NCBI GenBank assembly: GCA_027622275.1
Contig: JAQBZB010000007.1
Location: forward strand, 1 to 64,000
DNA length: 64,000 bases
Direction of reading: 5' to 3'
From: Planctomycetota bacterium
GTDB taxonomy: Bacteria > Planctomycetota > Planctomycetia > Pirellulales > Pirellulaceae
Made by a program: the position numbers and the translations under genes. Shown piece by piece: positions 18,501 through 30,500 of the stretch; positions within the stretch are counted from its first letter, which is position 1, and each line of letters starts with the position of its first letter. The notes below the pieces were generated by a model. The model ran no database searches, had not been told where the DNA came from, and saw only the letters and a list, made by a program, of their open reading frames with translations.

Positions 18501-21500
18501 GAAAGTATCGATCCCGTTGAAGTTCTTGCCGGGTGTGTAGAAGACGTCGGTACCGGAAAGCACGGCGGTACCGCCACTCGTCGGATTCGTCACACTTACG
18601 ATTGTAAGAGTCTGGTTCGATTCGTTGGCCGGCCCGGCAACGTCGTTCATAAGCAACGTCGCAACCGGGATCGTCTTGACGGGGCCGGCTGCTGGCTGCC
18701 CATTCGTCAAGCCGCCGTCTTCGTCGACGCCATCAATCGCGCCGAGGAATTTGTCGACGCCAGGCACGGGCGGATCGTTGACGGCAGTAATCGTCAACGT
18801 AAATGTTTCCACGACCGTTGACTGATTCCCTCCCACGTCGCTGTCGGTCACGGTCACCGAGAAGGTCGCGGTGCCGTTGGAATCCTGGCTCGTCTCGAAA
18901 CTCAAATCACCCGTTGCCGGATCGAACGCAATCGGCTTCGCAAACGTCAACCCGCCTGTGGTGGCCGAAATATTAACGACAGCCGTCAAGGCTTGCGTTA
19001 GCTCATCCGTCGCCGTCGCCGGTCCTGGCAAGACAGTCGATGCCCAATTGCTGATCACGACCAGCCCGCTATCTTCATTGCGAGTCGGGTCTTGCAGATC
19101 CGGGTCGACATCCACGAACGGAGGATCGTTGACAGGATCCACCGTCAGCGTGAATCGCTGCACGGTGGAGGTATCAACGCCACCCGTTACCGTACAGTCT
19201 TCCTCGCCTGCCTGCGGAACGGCAGGACAACCATCGTCCATCAAGACGACTTCAATCACCGCCGAGCCATTCGTATCTGGTGCGGTTTGGAACGATAATT
19301 CATAGTTGCCCGAGCCGGTGTTGAATTCAATGGACGGACCGGCCGTAAAGCTCAAGTTACCCATCACATTGGTCGGCGTCAGGATGAAGTTCAGCACTTG
19401 GCCAGCTTCATCCGTTGCGGCTGCCGGACCGGGCTGAACCCCGGCGACAACAGCGCCCGGATACACAACACCAGCTGCCTCGTAATCACCCTCGCGAATG
19501 TTGCTGGTCGACACCAGTAAGAGACCAAATTCCGGCGCGTCGTTCACCGGCACAACCGTCAAAGTGATCGTACTTTCCGAACTCTTCGCCCCATCCGAGC
19601 CAGTGTTGCCGAGGTCGTCCACATTGACGAGGACATAGACATTTCCGCTCGGGTTCCCTAGCTCGCTGTTGATCGCACTATTAAAGCCCGCAGACGGTGC
19701 CACATACGCCAGCGTTGCCAAGGTGGCGTTAACATCGGCTTCCGTCCCGAGGATCCCCAGTTGATTAGGTGCCCCCACCGTAACAATAGCCGAGCCGGAC
19801 GCCGTCGCCGTCACCGTACCATTATCAATCTCCAAATCCGGATCTGCCTTGACTGTGACCGTCACGAACAATTCGCCCGTGCCACCTGTTTCGTCTTCAT
19901 CCACATCCGATACTGAAACGCCACTCAACGCTTGCGGCAACACCGCTCCACCGCCGTCCACTGCGCCTTCAAAGAACGTGAACTGGCTGTTTACCAAGGT
20001 CACCAGCGGAACGTCGTTCAAGGAAGTCACATCGAACGTGATCGTGTTGGGAGTCGGATCCAGATCGACACCGCCGTTGTTCATGCCGCCATCGTCACGC
20101 ACTTGGAAGGCGAAGCTCGCGTAACCGGTACCGTACTCGTTCAACGCCGGTTTATAAGTCAGTTGGCCCAAGTTCGCCGCCAAGATCTCGGCACCGATCA
20201 AGACCGGAGTGCCGCTCCGCGCCAACGTGCCCTTCGCAGGAAGCGAAGAGATCACCACCGACCGGAAGCCGTTCGGAGCCGGAGCATCGGCCAAGTCGCT
20301 GAACCCGAAGTTGCCGGCCGTAAACGTATGCGTCGCGTCTTCGTCCATCAAGATCGTCGAATTCGCACCGTCCGGCGCGTCGTTCACCAACGTCACATTG
20401 AAGGTGATCGTGTTCGCAATCGGATCCAGATCGATGCCGCCGTTCAAGATGTCGCCGTCGTCACGAACCTGGAAGTTGAAGCTTGCATAACTGCCGCCGT
20501 ATTCGTTCAACACCGGTTGGTAAGTCAACAGACCCAAGTCCGTAAACAAGATCTCGTCGTTCATCGATACCGCAGAGCCGCTCAACGCCAGCGTGCCCTT
20601 GGCCGGCAGCGAAGAAATCACGACCGACATGAAGTTGTTCGGAGCCGGAGCATCCGCTGCGTCGCTGAACCCAAAGTCGCCCGACGCGAACGTGTACGTG
20701 CCATCTTCCAACATCGGGATCGTCAGATTCGCGCCGTTAGGAGCGTCGTTCACCAACGTCACATCGAACGTGATCGTGTTCGCCACCGGATCCAGATCGA
20801 TGCCGCCGTTCAACATCCCGCCATTGTCCCGCACTTGGAAGTTGAAGCTCGCGTAAGCGGTGCCGTATTGGTTCAACGCCGGTTGGTAAGTCAACAGACT
20901 CAAGTCCGCAACCAAGATGTCGGCGTTCACCAAGACCGGAGTGCCGCTCAATGCCAGCGTGCCTTTGGCCGGCAGCGAAGAAATCACGACCGACAAGAAG
21001 TTGTTCGTAGCCGGAGCATCCGCCAAGTCGCTGAACCCGAAGTTGCCGGGCACGAAAACATGCGTTGCGTCTTCGAACAACGGGATCGTCGCATCCGCAC
21101 CGTCCGGCGCGTCGTTCACCAAAGTCACATCGAACGTGATCGTATTCGCCACCGGGTCCAGATTGATGCCGCCGTTCAACATGCCGCCGTTGTCCCGCAC
21201 TTGGAAGTCGAAGCTGGCGTAACCGGCACCGGATTCGTTCAGCGCCGGTTGGTAAGTCAACTGACCCAAGTTCGCAACCGGGATCTCGGCACCTGCCAAG
21301 ACCGGCGTGCCGCTCAACGCCAGCGTACCTTTGGCCGGAAGCGAAGAAATCTTCACCGACAAGAAGCCGTTGGGAGCCGGAGCATCCGCCACATCGCTGA
21401 ACCCAAAATTGCCGGCAGCGAACGTGTGGACCGAGTCTTCCAACAGCGGAATCGTCGTATCCGTCCCGTCGGGAGCGTCATTCACCAAAGTCACGTCAAA

Positions 21501-24500
21501 CGTGATCGTGTTCGCAACCGGATCCGTATCGATGCCGCCGTTCAGAATGTCGCCATTGTCACGCACCTGGAAGTCGAAGCTCGCATAACCGGTGCCGTAT
21601 TCGTTCAACGCCGGTTGGTAGGTCAACAGGCCCAAGTTCGCAGCCAAGATCTCGTCGTTCACGAAGACCTGATTGTTGTCGAACAACAATGTACCCTTGG
21701 CCGGAAGCGAAGAAATGAACACCGACAAGAAGTTGTTCGGAGCCGGAGCGTCCGCCGTGTCGCTGTACCCAAAGTCGCCGGAAGCAAATGTGTACGTGCC
21801 GTCTTCCAACATCGGGATCGTCGCATCCGCGCCGTCCGGCGCGTCGTTCACCAACGTCACATCGAATGTGAACGTATTAGCAACCGGATCCACGTCGATG
21901 CCGCCGTTCAGAATGTCGCCATCGTCCCGCACCTGGAAATCGAAGCTCGCATAACCGGTGCCGTATTCGTTCAACGCCGGTCGGTAGGTCAACAGACCCA
22001 AGCTCGCAACCGGGATCTCGTCGTTCACCAATACCGCAGTGCCGCTCAACGCCAACGTGCCCTTCGCCGGAAGCGAAGAGATCACCACCGACAAGAAGTT
22101 GTTCGGCACCGGAGCATCCGCCAGATCGCTAAAGCCAAAGTCGGCGGAAGCAAACGTATAGGTGCCATCTTCCAACATCGGAATCGTCAAATCCGCACCA
22201 TCCGGTGCGTCGTTCACCAGAGTCACGTCAAACGTAATCGTGTTCGCCACCGGATCCGTATCAATGCCGCCGTTGAACATGCCGCCATTGTCACGCACCT
22301 GGAAATCGAAACTCGCATAACCGGTGCCGTATTCGTTCAACGCCGGTTGGTAGGTCAACAGACCCAAGCTCGCAACCGGGATCTCCGCAAGAAGTGATAC
22401 TCCGATGCCGCTCAACGCCAACGTACCTTTGGCCGGAAGCGAAGAAATGAACACCGACAAGAAGCTGTTCGAGGCGGGAGCATCCACCAGATCGCTGAAG
22501 CTAAAGTCACCGGCGGCAAACGTGTGTGTGCCGTCTTCCAACATGGGGATCGTCGCATCCATCCCGTCCGGAGCATCATTCACCCCAGTTACGGTGATCG
22601 TCAGGGTATGTACGGGCAGCGATTTGTCGGTGCCAAGCCCATCGTCCATTAACTGAACGGTAACGGTCGCCGTTCCGAAGGCGTCCGGTGCCGCTTCGTA
22701 AGTCAGCGTCCCAGCACTGTCGATGGCCGGGTTCGCGGTCGCGATGAAGGTAAGATTCCCCGAAATCACGACCGGCGAGCCGACGATGAACATCAATGTT
22801 TGTCCCGCTTCATCGGTGGCCGTCGCAATCGGAGGACCCGGAACGATATTCGTCGCCCAGGCAACGACCTGTGGGCCGTCGTCTTCGAAGATCGTCTCGT
22901 CAGGCCCCGGCGTGAACTCGGGCCGGTCATTCACGGGATTGACCGTGACCGTCAGCTGATCCGAACTCATCAGCGGCCCGCCAACTCCGGTATTGCCGAG
23001 GTCGTTGGCCTCGAAATCGATCACAACGTCGCCAGGATTGTTGACCTGGTTGAAGTCGGTATTGGGTACAACGTAGGTCAGCGTGGCCAGCGTGGCGTTG
23101 ATGTCCGCCTCGGTTCCTTGCAACGTGACGAAGCTGGAAGCGTTATCAATCGCCGCGGCTCTGCCGTAAGGCACCAACCGTACCGTCCCATCGTCAGTCG
23201 GCAAACTGATCGTTACCTGCATCTCCGTGAAGCCGGGAAGTTCCATTAACGTGCCGGCGGCGTGTGCTGGCCCAGCCGTTCCGTTCGCGGCCCGAATGAG
23301 CGTCACTTCGCCCGCGGGCGCGGTCATTGGCAAAACGAAGAGAACAATCAAGTCTTCGCCATCAATGCGAACCCGGAACGTCGGGAGGTTGGGCAATGTC
23401 GAGATATCGGGGAACGTGACAAACTCGATCGTATCGCCAAGATCGCTGTTCAGCGTCGAAGTCAAAACGCCGTTGGATAGATTCAAAACCGTGTCACCAA
23501 TGTTGTGAGGGCCCGAAATCGCATTGATCGCTCGCTTGACGGTAAAGTCCGCGGTGACGCCTGTTCCCGGCGCGATCGCGGTAACCGTCATCTGCTCGCC
23601 GTTTATTTCGATATTGAACGGCGCCAGCGATGGGAATTGTGTCGCATCGGCAATCGTCAGCGTCGTGACGGGCTGCAGCGCATTTGGCAAGGCGATACCA
23701 GTCGTCAACAGACCGACGAACGCGCCGGCACTGTGAGCGGTGCCATTCACACGGGGTGCGACGATCAAGTTATTACCGACCCGAGAAATCACTCGCAGGT
23801 CTTCGCTGCCGATGCGGATGTCAAATGGAGTCGCCGGCGGGAAGAACGACACGTCGGTGACTTGCAAGGCCGTCGTTGACGCGTTGACCCCAACCGCCAG
23901 CGTCGTATTCATGAGTTCGTCTTCGTCGACGTCAGAGACCGCGACGGGCGATGTGGTCACGACACTTCCGAGTCCATGAACAGCCGCCATTGTGCCGTTC
24001 ACACCTCGCTGGACGGTCAGCGCATTTCCATCGACTCTCGTAACCCGCAACTGCTCGGTGCCCATCCCGATGTAGAAGGGCACGGTCTCCGGGAAGCTGG
24101 CTGTACTGACCACCGTCACACTCGTACTCGCAACCCCGACGGCGATCTTCACCGTCGTCGTAATTCCCAGCGAAAGCTCGGCGAGTGTGCCAGAATTGTC
24201 GTTGAAACCTTCATTCAGCGAGAAAGTGCTGTTGGTGGATGTCGTCAACGGCGCGTCATTCAGAGCCGTCACGGACACTGTCAACGTGGCCGTCGTCTTG
24301 AGCCCCGCATGGTCGGTCGCTTCAACAACAACGGCGGCGACACCACCAAGATTGTTGTTCTGGTGCTCGTGGAAATCGAAGAGCAGGTCGGTGCCAACGA
24401 GATTAACAGTGATCAGCGTCGGATTGCTGTTGCTGAGAACCTGGTAGCTGAGAATATCCTCGTTGCCGTTGTGAAGATCGTCGTCGTCGAACAACGGGTC

Positions 24501-27500
24501 CAGGACGGCACCGTTAGTGACGTCGACATCTTCGAGATCGAGCCGGAAATCAACGCCGGGGGCCGCGTCCAAGTCGACATCTTCATTGAACGTCAGGTCG
24601 GCAAGCGAGGGCAGATTCGCGATGATGGGAGCCACATTCGGCAGCACGCGGACGAGATAATCTTCGACTTCACCGCCGATGCCCAATCCCGTCGGGGCCA
24701 ATCCGCCCACGGAGCTGACTCGGAAGCGAGCGTAGGTATTGCCGGGGACGAAGGAAACGATCGAGGTCAACGCGCTGGGATCGATGCTTAAGCGATTCAA
24801 CCCGGCGGCCACGGGTATCGAACTATTCGCTAATACTTGCACGAGGGAGTTGCTGAAGTGTCCGGCTTGTGTGGTGCCGTTGACGCCGCGTGTCACCGTC
24901 AGAACGTTTCCGCTGACCGCGTTGACTTGCAGCTGTTCGGTGCCAATCCGAACATCAAACGGGAGCGAGTACGAGGCAAATTGAGACCCGTCGGCAACTA
25001 GAATCGTATCATCCGAGACCCGCACGGCGGCGTTGTTGAGATGGCCTGCTTCCGTCGTGCCATCGACAGCGCGTGTCACCGTCAGAGAGGTTCCGCCGAC
25101 TGTATTTACCTGCATCCGCTCGGCGTCGACGACAATATCAAACGGGACCGGATACAAGGCAAATTGAGACGTGTTGGCAACTGGGATCGTATTGATGATC
25201 GGTGTCCGCACGACCGCGTTAATGAGGTGGGCTGCCGCCATCGTGCTGTTGAACGCACGTGTCACGGTCAGATCGTTTAACGCGATCGCCGTGACTTGCA
25301 TCTGTTCGGCGTTAATGACAACAACAAATGGAAGCGTCAGCGCGGAGAATTGGGTGGCGTCGACCACGGGAACGGTGGTCGTCACTGCATCGATCGCAGC
25401 ACTTAACGACGTCACGTCCGGCGCCGGCAGGCTTGCGCTTAACACCGTGGTCGTCGGGATGCGCACACTTAACCTGGAACTAGCCAGCCCCACCACGGCG
25501 TCGCCGACCAGCTTTTCTTCATCCGCGAACAACCCGTTGCCATTAAAGTCAATCCAGGCATCGACAAAGCCGCCGGGCGAAGCAACGACTTCGATCGGTA
25601 TCAAGTATCCCGGATCTGCTTGGGTCGGCACAAATATCTTTCCAACGGAGATGCCGTCTTCGTCGTCGCCCTGCAAGTCGACGACGGCATTTCCAGACTC
25701 GTCCAGGAAGGCTCGCGCCGAGACCGTCGCGACAAAACTGTTGACGGCCGTTTCGATCGCCGTGGCAACATCGATCGCGGTACTCGCGATCGTGCTGATG
25801 TCGCCGGGGACCGGCACGCCCGCCAGGTTCCCAAGATCGACGCGAATGTGGCTCGGATCCGTGAGTTCGTTGTTTCGGTCGAACTCGAACGTGAGCATGT
25901 CGCCGCCGCGCTGGACCACAAACGTCTGGCCATCCTTGACTCCGCCCGAGACACCCGATGCCGTGATCGCCAGCTTGGCCGCCGTCCCGCTGCCGCCACC
26001 GTTGACAAACGTGACGGTATCAAGCGTTTCGCCCAACTCGACCACCGCCTCCGCAAACAACGTGTTGGCCAAAATGGGATCGATCGTACCAATCGCCAGA
26101 TTCGTTCCGGTCTCGGCGGCAATTGCATCGTGCAACTTCGCCGCAATCTGATTTGGCGTATCGCCAACGACCAGGTCGACGGGCGTCGCAGTTGCGGTGA
26201 AGTTAAAGTCGTAGTCAAACTCGAAGACGATACTCCCACTCTGACCGTCGGCAACCGTAAACTGCTCGCGATCGCTGACCGGACCTCGGCCGCTCACTCC
26301 GGCAGCGGCCACCACCAGGCTCGTGTCCGCGCCTTGGATCTGGATTTCGCTGCTGGCCGTAATCTGCGGCAGAATCGACGGGAGCAAGTCACCGGTGGCG
26401 ATGGCTGCGTTGATGGCGGCCAGGACGCGACCGTTCATGACCGCCCGGCTCACGTTGTCCGAAGCATTGATCACGCGATTTCCAAACGTGACGCCGCCCC
26501 CTGGAACCGTGTTGAATTCAAACGTCACGGGGAAGTTGACGCTATCATCGATCGTAAAACGATCCCCGTCGGTGATCCCAGCGCTGCCAATGGCCGGCAC
26601 CGCGATGTACTGAGTTCGCGGCACTTGGACAGCCAGCCCGGCACCCACCGTCTGAATGCGTACCGGCAACCGTGGTATCAACCCCAGCCCGACCGTACCG
26701 CCGGCCACCGAAACAGAATGTTCCGGGCGGCTCGCGATTTGAACCAAACCGCTGCCGAGGTAAGCGGCACCTACTGGCTCGCCACGGCGGAGGTATTCGG
26801 GATCGAGCGCGGAAAGGTTCGTCGACAGAATCTCCGGATTGATGGCAGCCACCATCGCCCCGCCAATCTGATCGATATTCGAGGTCAGACTCAGCGGAAT
26901 CGCGATGTTGCCTGGCGTGACGGGCGGCGAGCCAGCCACGTCAAACTCGAAGGTGACGGCAAGATTCAAGCCGTCGTCGATCGTGAACGTCGAGCCGTCG
27001 ACCAGGAAGTCCGTGCCGTTGGCCGCCGGGCCGCGCTGTGTCAAGCTGCTCAAGGAAGCATTCAACGTGGCGCTGGTTCGCGTGCCCTCGATCAATACCA
27101 CTTCAGTCGTCGAATTGCTAACAGCGGCCTCGGGCAAGACACGCTGAATCGCTGCGACGATCGCACTGCCGACGACACCAGGTGTATCGGAAGCCGTGAA
27201 GAGAATCGTGTTCTGCGGCAGATCGGAGTTGTGGACAAGCGCGAACGGGCTCAGATGGTCAGCCGCATTCGTTCCATTGACACCGCGCGTCACAGTAAAG
27301 ACACCGCCGGCGGCGATCGACGTCACCGTCAGTTCTTCGTTATCGATGCGAATGTTAAAGGCGGGTGTCGCCGTGGCCGGGAACGCGGTTGGATCCGCAA
27401 CCGTGATTGTCGGAGCACCCGCAAACGCCGCAGTTGCCAAACGCGAGGCGCGATCGAACCGGAACGTAACGGCCGGACCGCTGCCAGGATTGAAGATGAA

Positions 27501-30500
27501 ACTCTGGCCGTCGACGACGTCCGCGAAGCCCAATCCGTTGTCTCCCACTTCCAGCTCGAACCTCGGCGTCAGTGACAAACGATACTCGACCGCTGATCCC
27601 GAAGGCTGATGCGCCTCGGCCAAGCCGCTCGCTGTCGGAGTCGTGACGCTCAGGTTCGGCGCGCCGCCCAGATACAATTCGCCGTTGGCCAGCACGCTCG
27701 GCGTGAACCCCGCCAGTTCCCCGGCATCGAGGTCCGCTTGAATCTCAGCCCGCAACCGCTCGGCAAGATCGTCGGCCGTCGTGCCGGTGAAGGTCGTCAG
27801 GTCGATCACCGTGATGGGCAGGCTAGGATCAATGCCGCCGTCGCTGGCTAAGGCAAAGAAATTCGTCCCCATCGCGAAGTTTCTGTCATAGGCAAAGACG
27901 CCGACGCCGTTGCGCTTGAAGACGTGAACGCCCGACGAAGTTCCCAAATAAATCTGGCCGTCCAGCACCGCGGCGCCATCCAGAGTGGTCGCACCGGTAA
28001 TCAAGCCGGAGCCCGTGGCATCGAAGGAACTCGTGATCTGGCCGTTCGCGGGATCGATGAGGTAAACCTTGCGATTCAGCGAAGTGGCGACCAACCGATT
28101 GCCGCCGACCGGATCAACCAAGGCTCCCAAGCCGCCGTCGAGTTGGTCGCCGGGCGCGATGATGATCGTTGGATTGAGTGCGTCGATATCGCGAAGTCCG
28201 ACTAAAGTCCGGTTCGTTTTGTCGAGCCTGAAAATGTCGCTTCCCGCCTGATCAATGACGTAAATGTCACCCGCCAACGCGGTCAGTCCGGTGTAAGACT
28301 GGACGCCCGCGGTCAATGGGAAGAAGTCGACAACCATGTCCATATCGGGATCGATCTGGTACAGGATCGCCGGAAGGGTCGGCGAATCCTGAACGAACCA
28401 CAGGCTGACGCCGTCATACGCCAAGCCGACGTCACCGGACGCCGTAATCACTTGCGGAGCGGTGATCGTTAACGGCAAAACGGCACCGGTTGTCTCGTTG
28501 ATTTCGACGATCGTAGGCGGGGCACCGTCGAGAACCGCGAACAATCGCCCCGCCTTCGAAAGGAGATAGGTTTGCGAGTTCGATCCATCCTGCAACGTAA
28601 TCGAGCTGCCGCTCAGGACGTTGGCCGGAGCGGGAAATGTTAAAGTGAACGGTGCCAGCGACGTCGTCCTGAGTCCGGGTGTTCCCGTCAGGTCGATCGA
28701 TTGATCGCGGTCGTCGCCGCTCGCGACGGCATTCGGCTGTCCGTCATCTTCACCATCCACGCGATCACCGAAGTGAACGGCTTCGTCCCCCGGCGTATTG
28801 GGGTTGTCCAGAATCAAGACGTGGCGGGCACCATTGCTCGTTTCGATCGTCCCGTAACTGGCATCCGGCGCATCGCCATAATCGAACTCGAATTCGCCGA
28901 GGATGATCGTGAACGTCGTCGTCCCATCCGGCTGGTTGTCGCGTAAGAAGTTACCGGCATTATCTTGAATCAGGGTGTTGTCCAACGTGATGACATAGAC
29001 GCTGTTCGGCTCCCAGAGCGTCGACAGGGGAGTCAGCAACAGCACTCCCGTACTGGCGTTGTACCCCAGCGTGTAATCCGTGTCTTCCACCAAGTCTTCG
29101 CGATTTCGGGTGATGCGAAGTGCACGCTGCGAGAAGGTGGCGTCCGGATCGTTCGGATCGCTGATCTCGGTCAAAATGTCGACGGTCCGAGCATTGATGC
29201 CAGTTCCCTGGAACGGCGCATCCGGGCCGGCGCCATCGCCCAACAAGATCGAGAACTCTTCGAGGAAGATATCGGTCCGGTAGACAACGGTCACATTGGG
29301 ATCGAGATCCAGACCTTCGGCATCATTATCGACGGGAATCAACAGCTCGGCGAAAGGCCGCTCGTCATCCGCCTTGTCGACGGCACCGCGGTCCTTGAAC
29401 ACCGACGATCCGGCACCCAGAGGATCTTCCACCGAGTCGACTCGGAGTTGCCCGTAGACGTCACGGTCGGGGGCGAAAATCGGCGACTGGGGCAGGCCGA
29501 TTTGAGTCTTGAAGTTCGCGTAGTTCGCGCGGTCCTGGAGAACGTTCAGCGAGCTGTCGACGATGCGCGCACCGTCGGCCGGATAGAAGTTGCCTCGGAA
29601 AGGATTAACGAAGAGCGGGTCGGAGGGCTGCAACACGAAGGAGGCCGCATCCAGGGTTCCCAGCATCCCATCGACCGTCAGATCATTGGTGTTGTCCTTG
29701 AAGGCATTCGATCCCAACACCGTGGTCGGGGATTGGGTGATTGTGACGCCGTCCACGAACCCGGCGACCACGTTGTTCATGATCGTCGGAGACGCATTGG
29801 TATCGACTACGATCCCCGCCGCAGCCTGCGTTGTGCCTGCGGAACCGCCGAAGACGGTGTTATTGACGATCCGTCCGAACGGCAGCGAAGCATTCGGGGC
29901 CGCGTTGGTTTCGCCTTGGAAGTGAATACCGCCCCCCGTCTCGCTCGCCACGACGATGTTGTTTTGGATCACCGCGCCCGGAGCGAAGTCGTCGTTGTTG
30001 AGCTGCGCAAAGTTGATCGGTCCGCCAGGGTAGGTCCGGTTTCCGTTGACGTCGCGTTGTCCAGGTTTGACGTCGATTCCCCAGGCGGCCGCGTTGCTGA
30101 TCGTATTGTTCTCGATCAACAGCAAGCCCTGGTCGCGGTAACGATTCGAATCGCCGAGACGCTTGTAGGTCTCGATCGTCGAAGCGCCAGTGTCGGGATT
30201 GACGACCAGCGTGCCCGCGTTAAGCGCGTAGCCGGACGCAAACGCCGTGATCTGCAAGGTGCGCGAGGCGTCGTTGGTGAACTCGTCGACGGCGTCGATG
30301 TTAAAGTTCGCCACGGTCATCCCGGCCGGGATGAGGACGGTGATCTGCGCACCGCGGGCTCCGGAAACCGGATCGTGCAGCACGGCTTCGCTCGGATCGC
30401 TGCTGACCAACCACACGGTCAAATCGTCAAGCCGAGGGGCGTTCAGCGTGACCGTCCCAGTAGCTGCGATCAGCCCGGCGTTTTCATTGATCGGCGAACT

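Noticed and set aside
19932-22397. An 821-codon open frame on the plus strand
   Set aside because: It lies exactly opposite the seven 366-base repeats. Absence of stops in one repeat unit keeps the antisense frame open through all of them. The product is Arg/Gln/His-rich with no family likeness.
20019-22580. CRISPR array
   Set aside because: The repeats are 366 bases, contiguous and coding. There are no short repeats with unique spacers.
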